The notes under the pieces are model-generated. The model worked only from the letters and a program-made list of their open reading frames with translations, made no database searches and was not told the DNA's origin. Source: Curtobacterium sp. MCJR17_055 (GTDB lineage Bacteria; Actinomycetota; Actinomycetes; Actinomycetales; Microbacteriaceae). Taken from it: a DNA stretch of 64,000 nt. Below are positions 50,957 through 60,300 of this stretch, in pieces. Numbering within the stretch: position 1 is the first letter of the stretch; each line of letters opens with the position of its first letter. The DNA lies in NCBI RefSeq assembly GCF_003224335.1, contig NZ_QKLF01000001.1:744001-808000 (forward strand), read 5' to 3'. The translations under genes were made by a program, and so were the position numbers.

Positions 50957-51151
50957 ATGAACAAGCCACAACAGCAGGGAGCCGCCGACCTCGTGGGCCT
51001 GCTCATCGGCGCTCCGCTCGCCGTCATCGGCATCCTCGTGTCCTTCGTGGCGGGGAGCACATCGGCAGCCATCCTCGGGAGTGCCGTGCTGCTTTCGGGA
51101 GTGATGCTGGTGTGCAGCGCGCTGCTCATCCGCGGGTTGCGCCGGCCATAG
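50957..51151 (+). CDS. Small two-helix membrane protein
   Basis: 64 aa: MNKPQQQGAADLVGLLIGAP, with helices LVGLLIGAPLAVIGILVSFV and ILGSAVLLSGVMLVCSALLI. Preceded by TAGCCTGAACGG, a possible -10 for a short leader. Function unknown. Confidence 0.55.
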   Translation: MNKPQQQGAADLVGLLIGAPLAVIGILVSFVAGSTSAAILGSAVLLSGVMLVCSALLIRGLRRP

Positions 51152-51278
51152 GGACGGACCGTCGGCCGCGGATCGTCTGAGGAAGCCGGAGTCGAGGGCG
51201 TCGCGGCGGATGAGCGCCACGTCGTCGACGAACATCCCCAGCAGTGCGGACAGGCTGTGTTCCGCAGGGCAGGCACGC

Positions 51279-51317
51279 GGAGAGGGCAGGGACTCGGTAT
51301 GAGTCCCTGCCCTCTCC
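51279..51317. terminator. Terminator after the ester-cyclase-like gene
   Basis: Perfect 17-bp stem: 51279-51295 (GGAGAGGGCAGGGACTC) with 51301-51317, and a 5-nt loop. It lies 15 bp beyond the minus-strand stop at 51332. Confidence 0.85.
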
Positions 51318-51331
51318 GGAGGTGACCCGGT

Positions 51332-51796
51332 TCAGCCCCAGGGTGCCGGGGTCGGGGCGTCTGCAGGGGCGTTGAGCTGGCTCATGAGGCCGGCGAAGTC
51401 CTCCAGGTGCCAGGTGGTGATGATCTTCCCGTCGCAGAACTGGTGCACGTCCATGGTGCGCATCTCGATGCGCTTGCCGGTGGGTTCGTGGCCCATGAAG
51501 GCGCCCTGATGCGTCCCGGAGACGGTGTTGCGGACGGCGACCTTGCCGCCCTGAACGATGACGTCCTGGTGCTCGACGGCGTAGTCCGGCATCGCGTGGC
51601 GGAAGAGGGCGATCTGAGCGGCCATGCCGGCAGGTCCCTGCTGCTGGCCGGGTGCGAGGGGCAGGTCCGTCCAGTCCTCCGCCAGGACCTCGTCGTAGAT
51701 GGTGGTGTCTCCGGTGCGGAAGGGCTCGTAGAAGGCCCGCACGATGTTCTCGATGGCGGTGCCGTCGGTGTCGTCGTGCTCGTTCGTGGTGCGCAT
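51332..51796 (-). CDS. SnoaL-like ester cyclase / NTF2-fold protein
   Basis: 154 aa NTF2-fold protein of the SnoaL-like ester cyclase family: ENIVRAFYEPFRTGDTTIYD, AEDWTDLPLAPGQQQGPAGM, FRHAMPDYAVEHQDVIVQGG, VRNTVSGTHQGAFMGHEPTG, IEMRTMDVHQFCDGKI and ITTWHLEDFAGLMSQL cover the whole fold. The active-site His/Asp pattern typical of this group is present, but the substrate is unknown. Probably co-regulated with the DUF4267 gene upstream, 84 bp away. Confidence 0.8.
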   Translation of the reverse strand: MRTTNEHDDTDGTAIENIVRAFYEPFRTGDTTIYDEVLAEDWTDLPLAPGQQQGPAGMAAQIALFRHAMPDYAVEHQDVIVQGGKVAVRNTVSGTHQGAFMGHEPTGKRIEMRTMDVHQFCDGKIITTWHLEDFAGLMSQLNAPADAPTPAPWG

Positions 51797-51880
51797 GCGT
51801 GTTGCCTTTCGTGGTGGTGGAGCAGGGTGGGGGATGAGGCGGGTGGCGGGGCGGCCGAGCCGCGAGGAGTGGCGTCCGAT

Positions 51881-52243
51881 CTAGCCGAGTGCGAGGACGA
51901 GGCCTGCGATGACGAGCACGAGTGCCGTCGCCGCGTGCACGCCGAGGGCCTGGCGGAGGGTTCCGCCGTTCGTGACGACGATGACGGCGTCACCGATCGG
52001 CGTGATCGCCGCGGCGAGGAGCGCCCAGCCGAACACGTGCGGGTCGGCGACCAGCAGGACCACCAGCGGCACGATGCCGGAGGTGATGTCGCGGACGCCC
52101 TTGATGCTCGTGAATGCTCGCCGGCGGTCCTCAGCGATGCCGAACCCGGCGGTGGCGAGCGCCGGAGCCACGAGGAACCAGCCGCCGATGAAGAGGATGA
52201 AGAGACAGCCGAGGACGGCAACGACGAGGGCGGTGATGACCAT
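51881..52243 (-). CDS. DUF4267-like membrane protein
   Basis: 120 aa, four hydrophobic segments (ALVVAVLGCLFILFIGGWFL; GIVPLVVLLVADPHVFGWAL; AAAITPIGDAVIVVTNGGTL; ATALVLVIAGLVLALG). The motif KGVRDITSGIVPLVV with the later ITPIGDA is typical of DUF4267, often found next to TetR regulators. Divergent from the TetR gene, with operator-like sites between them. Confidence 0.75.
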   Translation of the reverse strand: MVITALVVAVLGCLFILFIGGWFLVAPALATAGFGIAEDRRRAFTSIKGVRDITSGIVPLVVLLVADPHVFGWALLAAAITPIGDAVIVVTNGGTLRQALGVHAATALVLVIAGLVLALG

Positions 52244-52265
52244 GGGAGGACCTTCCGTTGTTGGC

Positions 52266-52321
52266 TAACGACGTTATGCCTCGACGCTAACAGTCGATGG
52301 GGCCGTTGTATACCGACGTTA
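52266..52321. promoter_or_regulatory. Paired TetR-type operators
   Basis: TAACGACGTTA (52266-52276) is a perfect 11-bp palindrome, and TACCGACGTTA (52311-52321) differs by one base. They lie 45 bp apart in the divergent region. The second overlaps the expected -35 of the tetR-like gene, whose -10 is TACTCT at 52338-52343. Confidence 0.6.
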
Positions 52322-52349
52322 TGTAACCGCTTTCTGCTACTCTGGACCT

Positions 52350-52931
52350 ATGTCTCCACGACCTGCTCCTGACCTCGATCTCCGGCGCGACCAGATCCTC
52401 CGGGCGGCTCGCAAGGTCGCGGAAGCCGAGGGGTGGGAAGCCGTCACCATGCGTCGGCTCGCGTCCGAGATCGGGGTGACCCAGCCGGTGATCTACTCCG
52501 CGTTCGCCGGCGGCCGCCAGGCACTCATCGACGCCGTCGCGCTCGCCGGGTTCGAAGCGATCGCGACCGCATTGGAGGCCGTGCCTGCGGAGCCACTGGC
52601 GCGGATGCAGGCCTACCTCGACTTCGCCGCCGATCAACCGCGCGTCTACGAGGCGATGTTCTCGATGCCGTCGGGCCTCGAGTTCGGTTCCGGACGCGGC
52701 CCGGACGCGCTCAAGCGCGCCTTCGCCGGGATCCGCGCGGCGTTCCCCGGCCCGGACGACACCGAAGCCGAGGTGGCCTGGGCGACGGTCCACGGTCTGG
52801 CGACCCTGGAGAACAGCAAGCGATTACCCGCAACGCGGTCGCGTGCGCGACTCGACCACGCCCACCGAGCGCTGAGCGGAGGCTCGGGAGCAGGACGAGC
52901 GAGTGGCGGTCACACCCCCACGAGTTCGTAG
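52350..52931 (+). CDS. TetR-family transcriptional regulator
   Basis: 193 aa. N-terminal HTH: RDQILRAARKVAEAEGWEAV then TMRRLASEIGVTQPVIYSAF (about residues 13-52). The C-terminal ligand domain contains VHGLATLENSKRLP. The last 30 residues are Ser/Gly-rich and unlike the usual end. The ATG is 7 bp after the -10, so the mRNA may be leaderless. Probably represses itself and the DUF4267/ester-cyclase genes. Confidence 0.85.
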   Translation: MSPRPAPDLDLRRDQILRAARKVAEAEGWEAVTMRRLASEIGVTQPVIYSAFAGGRQALIDAVALAGFEAIATALEAVPAEPLARMQAYLDFAADQPRVYEAMFSMPSGLEFGSGRGPDALKRAFAGIRAAFPGPDDTEAEVAWATVHGLATLENSKRLPATRSRARLDHAHRALSGGSGAGRASGGHTPTSS

Positions 52932-53042
52932 GAAGACCCGTCCGCTGATCGGCTGAGGAAACCGGAATCGACGGCGTCGCGTCGGACGAGCGCCGCGTCG
53001 GGCGGACCACCTCCGCCCTGACGGACGCCCTACTGTGAAGGC

Positions 53043-54173
53043 ATGCCCCACGCCCCGGCAGGACGACGCTCCACTCCGTGGACGTCGCGGCTCGACCACG
53101 TCGTCGTCGGCGGAGGTGTCGTCGGCGCCGCAGCGGCCCGGTCCCTGGCCGCCCGCGGAGAGCAGGTCCTGCTCGTGGAACAACACGACCGCGGGCACGA
53201 GCACGGCTCCTCACACGGAGCGACGCGGATCTTCCGGATGGGCTACACCGAGCCGGACTACGTCACCCTCACGCAGCGCGCCTGGGACGCCTGGGCAGCG
53301 CTCGAGGCCGCGTCCGGTCGGACCCTGCTCGACCGCACCGGGGCCGTCGACCACGGTCGGCCCGAGGTCATCGACGCGATCGCGCACGCACTCGAGCGTG
53401 CCGGCGTGCCGTTCGAGCGGCTCGACCTCGACGAGGCCGCGGCCCGCTGGCCGGGACTGGCGTTCGAGGGTCATGTGCTCGCGCACGGCACCGCCGGCCG
53501 GATCCGATCGGCCGAGACGATCGAGGCGTTGCTCGACCTGGCCGCGTCCGACGGAGCGGCCCTCCGCTTCGGGGTCCGGGTGACGGGGCTCGACGACCAC
53601 GGCCACACCGTGACCGTCCACCTCGACGACGGAACCGCGGTGATGACGCCGAGCGTCGTGGCGGCGGTCGGCTCCTGGGCGCCCACGCTGGTCGGCGAGC
53701 TGTTCGCCGGACGCGGGGCGAGCCTCCCGGCCATCCGGGTCACGCAGGAGCAGCCCGCGCACTTCCCCAGCCACCTGCCGGACGACCCGTGGCCGTCCTT
53801 CGTGCACTACCCGCTCGACGGCGGGGACGTGTACGGCCTGCTGACGCCGGGCGAGGGCGTGAAGGTCGGGTTCCACGGCGTCGGCCCGGTCGTCGACCCC
53901 GACGCTCGCGACCGGACACCGGTCGCCGCCGAGGTCGAGCGGCTGCAGGCGTACGTGGCCCGGTTCGTGCCGGGCGTCGATGCCACGGCTCCAGCGCTGA
54001 TCAGCTGCTTGTACGACAACTCCCCGAGCGACGACTTCGTGATGGACCGCCGCGGACCGCTGACCGTCGCGACCGGGTTCTCCGGGCACGGGTTCAAGTT
54101 CGCGCCGGTGCTCGGGGAGATGCTCGCGGACCTGGCGACCGGTGGGGTGCCGCACCCGCGGTTCGCGCTCTGA
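53043..54173 (+). CDS. Monomeric sarcosine oxidase / N-methyltryptophan oxidase-type flavoenzyme
   Basis: 376 aa FAD-dependent amine oxidase of the MSOX/MTOX family. FAD motif HVVVGGGVVGAAAARSLAAR (about 19-38), then EQHDRGHEHGSSHGATRIFR, the hallmark GSSHGxTRxxR of the family. CLYDNSPSDDFVMDR holds the Cys that carries covalent FAD. C-terminal GFSGHGFKFAPVLGEMLADL. It oxidises an N-methyl amino acid or similar with O2. The substrate is not fixed: sarcosine, N-methyltryptophan and others are possible. Start GC-rich with no strong RBS visible. Confidence 0.88.
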   Translation: MPHAPAGRRSTPWTSRLDHVVVGGGVVGAAAARSLAARGEQVLLVEQHDRGHEHGSSHGATRIFRMGYTEPDYVTLTQRAWDAWAALEAASGRTLLDRTGAVDHGRPEVIDAIAHALERAGVPFERLDLDEAAARWPGLAFEGHVLAHGTAGRIRSAETIEALLDLAASDGAALRFGVRVTGLDDHGHTVTVHLDDGTAVMTPSVVAAVGSWAPTLVGELFAGRGASLPAIRVTQEQPAHFPSHLPDDPWPSFVHYPLDGGDVYGLLTPGEGVKVGFHGVGPVVDPDARDRTPVAAEVERLQAYVARFVPGVDATAPALISCLYDNSPSDDFVMDRRGPLTVATGFSGHGFKFAPVLGEMLADLATGGVPHPRFAL

Positions 54174-54199
54174 GCCGTCCACTCGGGTACCGCCGCGCG

Positions 54200-55042
54200 T
54201 CAGCCCTGCTCGTGGTCGGCGCGCTCCGGGTCGTCCTGGGAGCCGTGGCGCCGGTCCTGCATGAGCTCCTTCGTGCGGAGCAGCCGCAGTGCCGTCACGA
54301 GCACCAGCCCGCCGAGGACGTTGAACAGCAGCGTGTAGCCGAACCACCCGAGCCACTGCCCGTACGTGATGTCCTCGCCGGACTGGATCGCGCCGAACAC
54401 GAGCAGCGAGTCCAGGATCGAGTGGAAGAGCTGCAGGCCGGCGAGCAGGAAGCCGCCCGCGACGGCGGCCACGAGCTTCGCCGGGTCCGAGTCGGTGCCC
54501 TGCTGCATGCGGGTCATCAACGTGATGGTGCTGCCACCGAGGACGGCGAGCACGATGCTCTGCAGGCCGAAGGGCGCGTCGATGAAGTGCCGGGCCGACT
54601 CCGCCAGGGTGACGTGCCACTGCGGGAACGCGTGCACGACGAGCCACATGAAGAGCCAGCCGCCCGCCAGGTTCGCCAGGAGGGTGCCGCCCCAGAGCTT
54701 CACGAGCTGCAGCACGGTCCCCTCGCGGGCGACCACGGCCGCGACCGGCATGAGGAAGTTCTCGGTGAAGAGCTCGCTGTGCGCCAGGTGCAGGGCGATG
54801 AAGCCGATGCCGAACGCGAGTCCGGCGAGCAGGTGACTGTCGGTCTCGGTGAGGACCGCCAGGTACGCCATCACGCCGAGGCCGACCTCGAGGCCGCCGA
54901 AGAATCCGGTGACCAGGACCGCACGGGTCGTCCGCTGGAGCCGCTCGGCGCCCTCCTCGATGGTCGCGTCGAAGGACTCGGCGAGCTCGTCCTCCACGGG
55001 TGCGTCGGTGGAGCCGAGTTCACGGCGTCGGTCGTCGGTCAT
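54200..55042 (-). CDS. Formate/nitrite transporter (FNT) family channel
   Basis: 280 aa. Six hydrophobic segments, with FFGGLEVGLGVMAYLAVLTE, FIALHLAHSELFTENFLMPV, WGGTLLANLAGGWLFMWLVV and ILDSLLVFGAIQSGEDITYG, matching FNT proteins. The SELFTEN motif is diagnostic of the FocA/NirC superfamily (YfdC-like branch). Long acidic N-terminus. Conducts a small monovalent anion or acid; which one is unknown. Start MTDDRRRELGSTDAPVEDEL at 55042; it converges on the oxidase gene. Confidence 0.85.
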   Translation of the reverse strand: MTDDRRRELGSTDAPVEDELAESFDATIEEGAERLQRTTRAVLVTGFFGGLEVGLGVMAYLAVLTETDSHLLAGLAFGIGFIALHLAHSELFTENFLMPVAAVVAREGTVLQLVKLWGGTLLANLAGGWLFMWLVVHAFPQWHVTLAESARHFIDAPFGLQSIVLAVLGGSTITLMTRMQQGTDSDPAKLVAAVAGGFLLAGLQLFHSILDSLLVFGAIQSGEDITYGQWLGWFGYTLLFNVLGGLVLVTALRLLRTKELMQDRRHGSQDDPERADHEQG

Positions 55043-55158
55043 GACGGCAACGGTAGGCGGAGGGTGATGTGCGCGGTGCCGAGGGGTACGCGGATCATCA
55101 CATGCGCGGTTCTCCACAAGTCCCGTGGCGAGCTCGTGTGGGCAACTACCGTTCGGGG

Positions 55159-55887
55159 ATGCGGGTGGGACTCTACGTCGACGGCTTCAACCTCTACTAC
55201 GGCGGTAGGGGCCTCTGCGGACGCGCTTCAACCGGGTGGAGGTGGCTCGACCTCCGCTCCTTCGGTGAACGGCTCGTGGCCCGATCTGGATGGCGCGGTG
55301 CGGTTCTGGAGCGCGTGGTCTTCTGCACAGCGCGTATCAGCGGTGTCGGGAACGTCAGCGGGCAGCGTGATCAGGACACCTACCTCAGGGCCCTCGCTGC
55401 GGCGCGGAGCGTCGACGAGCTTGCTTTCGGGAACTTCGTGACCCGCGTGACAGCAGCGCCACTCGCCGTTCCGGACCGCCGTGGCCGCCCGACACTCGCA
55501 CGCTCGGACTGGCCCGTACAAGTGAAAGACGCAGACGGGGCGGACGTCCCAGGCGCATCGTTCATCGTGTCGGTCGCCCGGCGTGAGGAGAAGGGGTCGG
55601 ACGTCAACGTTGCCTCTCACCTCCTCATCGACGTGCTCGACGGGCGCGTCGACGCCGCCATCGTCGTCAGCAACGACAGCGATCTGGCCTTCCCGGTGGC
55701 GCATGCCCGGACCCTCGTTCAGGTCGGCATGGTCAACCCGACCCCGGGCCCGACTGCCGGACGGCTGCGTGGGGACTCCGCCGCCGGTGTCGGTGGGCAC
55801 TGGTGGTACACCTTGCGGCCGGAGGACTTCAGCGATGTCCAACTGCCAGAAGAGGTCGGGCGGCTTCGGCGCCCTACCGGTTGGTGA
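55159..55887 (+). CDS. NYN/PIN-like domain protein (DUF88-type)
   Basis: 242 aa. The first Asp of the NYN nuclease core is in [21 protein letters not shown] further acidic motif lies in [20 protein letters not shown] and the last in [20 protein letters not shown]; together these form the Mg-binding site of PIN/NYN RNases. The C-terminal tail [14 protein letters not shown] is basic. ATG 55159 was chosen because the domain begins there. Target RNA is unknown. Confidence 0.85.
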   Translation: MRVGLYVDGFNLYYGGRGLCGRASTGWRWLDLRSFGERLVARSGWRGAVLERVVFCTARISGVGNVSGQRDQDTYLRALAAARSVDELAFGNFVTRVTAAPLAVPDRRGRPTLARSDWPVQVKDADGADVPGASFIVSVARREEKGSDVNVASHLLIDVLDGRVDAAIVVSNDSDLAFPVAHARTLVQVGMVNPTPGPTAGRLRGDSAAGVGGHWWYTLRPEDFSDVQLPEEVGRLRRPTGW

Positions 55888-55917
55888 CACTCGTGATGTG
55901 TGTCATACTGGAGCCAC

Positions 55918-55953
55918 CCACCCGGCGTCTCTGGCGCCGGGTCTTCCTTTTCT
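55918..55953 (+). terminator. Terminator after the NYN gene
   Basis: ACCCGGCG (55920-55927) pairs with CGCCGGGT (55935-55942) around TCTCTGG, followed by the T-rich CTTCCTTTTCT. Confidence 0.85.
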
Positions 55954-56007
55954 CCACCGTGCGCCCCAGCGCGAGATCGGGCCCCTCGGCGCCGGTAGCG
56001 TGACCCC

Positions 56008-57111
56008 ATGCGCGTCGTCATCGCACCGGACTCCTTCAAGGGCACCGCGTCCGCGGCCGACATCGCCGCGGCCGTCGCGGAGGGCTGGCGGACCGAACGG
56101 CCCGACGACGAGCTCGTCGTCCTGCCGATGGCCGACGGCGGGGAGGGCACGCTCGACGCCTTCGCCGCCGCCGTCCCCGGCAGTGAGCGCGTGCCGGTGC
56201 GGGTGACCGGGCCGGACGACCGTCCCGTCGAGTCCTCCTGGCTCCGGCTGCCGGACGGCCGCGCGGTCGTCGAACTCGCGGCGACGAGCGGGCTTGGTCT
56301 GCTGGACGAGCCGGAGCCCGACTCCGCGCACACGACCGGCTTCGGGCAGGCGGTAGCGGCCGCGCTCGACGCTGGGGCGACCGGCCTCCTGCTCGGCATC
56401 GGCGGCAGCGCCTCGACGGACGGCGGGGTCGGGGCGCTCCGGGCGCTCGGACTCGGGATCGCGCTGGACGACAGCGCCGACGCCTCGAGCGCCACCGGCG
56501 GCACCCTGCTCGACCACGTGGCCGCGGTCGACCGCACGTCGCTGCGACCGCTCCCCCCGCGCGGCGTCACCGTCCTCAGCGACGTCACGTCACCGCTGCT
56601 CGGGCCCGAGGGAGCGGCAGCGGTTTTCGGCCCGCAGAAGGGCGTGACCCCCGACCGCGTCCCCGTGCACGAGACACGTCTCGCCCGCTGGGCAGCGCAC
56701 TTCCCCGACGTCGACCCGGCGACACCGGGTGCCGGGGCCGCAGGCGGGACGGGATTCGGCCTCCTCGCGTGGGGCGCACGTGTCGGGAGCGGCGCGGGAG
56801 CGGTCGCGGAGGCGCTCGGCCTCGCGGACGCCGTGGCTGCCGCCGACCTCGTGGTGACCGGCGAGGGGCGTTTCGACGGACAGACCGCGGCCGGCAAGAC
56901 CCCGACGGTGGTCACGGCGATCGCGGTCGCTGCCGGGACGCCGGTCGCGCTCGTCGCGGGTGACGTCGCTGCCCGCCTGGACGCGTTCTCGATCGCGGCC
57001 TCACTCACGGTCATCGCCACGCAGACCACGGGCGAGCCCGACGATGCACTCCGCGACCCGCTGCGCTTCGCGCGCGTCGCCGGCGAGCGGATGGCGCGCG
57101 CCCAGGGCTGA
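56008..57111 (+). CDS. Glycerate kinase
   Basis: 367 aa glycerate 2-kinase (GarK/GlxK family). Conserved blocks: MRVVIAPDSFKGTASAADIA, VVLPMADGGEGTLDAFAAAV, TSGLGLLDEPEPDSAHTTGF, LLGIGGSASTDGGVGALRAL, GAAAVFGPQKGVTPDRVPVH and VVTGEGRFDGQTAAGKTP. It phosphorylates D-glycerate to 2-phosphoglycerate. Full length. It stands alone between two terminators. Confidence 0.95.
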   Translation: MRVVIAPDSFKGTASAADIAAAVAEGWRTERPDDELVVLPMADGGEGTLDAFAAAVPGSERVPVRVTGPDDRPVESSWLRLPDGRAVVELAATSGLGLLDEPEPDSAHTTGFGQAVAAALDAGATGLLLGIGGSASTDGGVGALRALGLGIALDDSADASSATGGTLLDHVAAVDRTSLRPLPPRGVTVLSDVTSPLLGPEGAAAVFGPQKGVTPDRVPVHETRLARWAAHFPDVDPATPGAGAAGGTGFGLLAWGARVGSGAGAVAEALGLADAVAAADLVVTGEGRFDGQTAAGKTPTVVTAIAVAAGTPVALVAGDVAARLDAFSIAASLTVIATQTTGEPDDALRDPLRFARVAGERMARAQG

Positions 57112-57280
57112 CCTCGGCGGTCGCCCGCGCTCGCGCCAGCACCCGGGTCCGCGCTCGCCCGCGCCCGCGCCCACGTCCGGGAGAGCGAGCAGCCGCAGCA
57201 CGAGTGGAGGGACCACGGGTCAGGGGCCGGCCCCGAGCGCGACAGCGAGCGACGGCCACGACGCGCACGACACGCGCACA

Positions 57281-57328
57281 GACGGACGGGAGGCCCGGTA
57301 CCAGCTGGCACCGGGCCTCCCGTCCGTC
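57281..57328. terminator. Strong bidirectional terminator between glycerate kinase and GH92 gene
   Basis: Perfect 19-bp stem (57281-57299 with 57310-57328) and 10-nt loop, 8 bp before the minus-strand stop at 57337. It serves the converging genes on both sides. The other bases of 57112-57280 are GC-rich without features. Confidence 0.9.
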
Positions 57329-57336
57329 ATCCGCCG

Positions 57337-60300
57337 CTACCCGAGCCGGCTCCGACGACGCCGCACGACCGCGGCGGTCGCGGTGATCCCGGCGCCGAGC
57401 AGCACGAGCGCTCCGGCGACGAGGCCCCAGCGGGCCGGGTCGACGTCGGACCCGGTGGAGGCCAGGCCGCCCCAGCGCCCGGGCTCGGCCGGTGCGCGTC
57501 CGGCGTCCGCTGCGGGCCGGGCGAGCACCCGGAACGCGGCGCTCACCGTGACGGCCGACGTCGCACCGCGCGCCTGCACCTCGTGGGCACCGGGCCGTGC
57601 TGCCGACGGGACCGTGAAGGTGCCGCTGAGCACGCCGTCGGCGTTCGCGGTCACCGTGCCGAGCGCGAGGGGCTTGCTGTGCAGGGTGAGGGTGACGCGC
57701 TCGTTCGGTGCGAAGCGGCTGCCGGAGTAGCCGACGACGGTGCCCTCGGTGCCGGCCTCGGCGAGGAGCCGGAACTCCGGCGCCCACGAACCGTGGCCGC
57801 CGCCGTGCCCCGGACCCCCGTTGCCGGAGCCGCCGCCGTTGCCGTTGCCGCCGCCGTTGCCGCCCCCGTTCCCGGAGCCGCCGCCGTTGCCCCCGCCGTT
57901 GCCCCCGCCGTTGCCGGGGACGACCACCTGGAAGGCCACGGTCGCCAGGGTCGCCGACCGGTCACCGATCGCCGAGACGCTGTGGCTGCCCGGACGACCC
58001 GGAGCCGTGACGTCGAAGGCGACCGACCCGTCGGCTGCGACGACCGCGGTGGTGCCGGTGCCCTCTCCGTCGACGGTCACCGTGACGGTCTCGCCGGCGG
58101 CGAAGCCGGCACCCGTGACGTGCACGGTGGCCCGCGGACGGACCCCCGACCCGGCCGAGGTGGTGAGCGTCGGCGTCCACACCGGAGCCGCCGCGATCTC
58201 GACCGGGGTCCGCACGCTCGCGCTGCCGGTGCCGTCGTCGACCGTGACCACGGCCTCCCGGCTGCCCGCCGTCGCGTAGGTGTGCGCACCGGTGACGGTC
58301 GCGGTGCCGTCGGTGACCGTGACGGTCGCCTCCTCGAGCGGGGACCCGTCGCCCCAGTTCACGGTGGCGGTCGTGGTGCCGGTCCCGATCGTGCCGCCGG
58401 TGGCGGTCGCGAGCGTGCCCGAGACCTCCTCGCCGGCGGTGCCGCTCAGGCGCGCACCGGCCGTGGCCGTGAGCGCCGTCGTCGGCACCCGGGTGCCGTT
58501 CGTCGCGATCGCGAAGACGTGGATCCGTCCTGCGCTCGACGGCGAGCCGGTCTGGGTCGGCAGGGTGATCGACACGGCCTGCTTGCCGGCGGGCACGGTG
58601 GTGACGGGGGTCGCGAAGACCCCTGCCGCGATCCGGTCGCTGCCGTTCACCCCGACGGTGCGGTGGTCGCTCGACGCGACGACCGTGTTCCCGAACCGCG
58701 GCGCCGCGAGCGAGGCCGCCCAGTCGCCGAACTCGATCGGCAGGTCGGCGGTGGTCCCGTCGGAGTACCGGATCGTGCCGACGGTCTGCTGCGCCCGCTC
58801 GTTGGCGGTGCCGATGACGGCGAGCTCGGTGATGTCCGTGCCCGTCGGGACCGGGATGGTCTGGCCGTTCCCGGTCGCGTTGTCCGGCTCGCCGGGCTCC
58901 ACGGCGGGCAGGTCGAACGTCAGGTCGGTCCCCGGCACGGTGTTCGTCGTGCCCTGGACGAACCCGTCGGCGGCGAGCGCCGAGCGGGAGAACCCGCGGC
59001 CGCCGAAGTCGCAGTTCGCGGCCTGTCCCGGGTCACCGAGGCAGACGTTGTCGAACGCGCCCTGGAGGCTCGGTGCGGTGCGCGAGACCGTCACCGGGAC
59101 GTCGGTGCTCGCCATCTCCGTACCGGAGCGGACGACGACGTGCACGGTGTGCTCGCCGACGGTCGTGAAGGTGTGCTCGCCGGGCACCTCCCAGGCACCG
59201 AGCGCCGACTTCGTCGGCGTCACCTGCTGGGGGTCCGACCCGTCCTGCCAGTCGACCGTCACCGTGTAGTCGGACGCCTCGGTGCCCGGCCCGGTGATCG
59301 CGGCGAGGTCACCCGTGAACGACTGCCCGACCTCCGCGGTGAGCCCGGGCGTCGGTTCGACGGCGAACGCGCTGGTGGTCTTGCTGCTGTCGGCGAGGAG
59401 TTCGAACTCCCCGATCGACGGCGCCTTCCCCGTGCTCGTCCCGGTGACCGACAGGCGGTACCAGGTCAGTGCGGCAGGGTGCTCGATCGTGGTCGGACGG
59501 GTCTGGAGCGGCGCGTCGAAGGTGCTCTTCGCGACGGTCGACAGCGGCACCCACGTGCTGCCGTCGCTGGAGCCCTCGAGCTTCCACGAGGTGGGCTGGC
59601 CGCCGCTCGCCGCGGTGGTGAGCGTGTACTGGTCGACGGTCACCGGGCCCTGCGACGACTTCCACGTGATCGCCGGGGTGGCGCTCGAGAAGGTCGTCGC
59701 GGTGAGGGACTCGTCGTCGGTCAGTGCGCCGACGGCGGTGTCGTCGTCGCTCGTCGTGACCCCGAAGCCGGAGGTCGTGGCGTCGACGAGCGGCTTCGGC
59801 GCGACGGCCGGGGCGTCGAGCCCCTCGGCACCCTGGGTCTTGCCGGCACCCCAGTTCGACGCGGTCGACCCCATGCGGAAGTCGAGCGTGCCGCCCTTCG
59901 CGATGTCGGACTGCGCGATGACCGCACGGTCCAGGGGCTTCCCGTCGAACGAGGCCGACTGCACGTAGACGTTCTGCGCGCTGTTGCCCGCCGCGTTCAC
60001 GCGCAGGTCGCCTCCGGGCAGGTGCACGGTCGCCTGCGAGAAGAGCGGCGAACCGATCGTGTACTGACCGGAGCCCTGGGCGAGCGGGTAGAGGCCGAGC
60101 GCCGAGAACACGAACCACGACGACATCTCGCCGTTGTCCTCGTCACCGGTGTAGCCCTGCCCGATGTCGCTGCCGACGAACAGGCGTCGCATGCTCTCGC
60201 GGACGACCTGCTGCGTGAGCGAGGGGTCGCCGGCAGCTGCCGCGATGTAGGGGATGTGGTGCGAGACCTGGTTGCTCATGCCGAGCTGGCCCATGCGGAC

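Noticed and set aside
57813..57917. CRISPR-like array
   Set aside because: Very short in-frame units without spacers; they encode a Gly/Asn linker.
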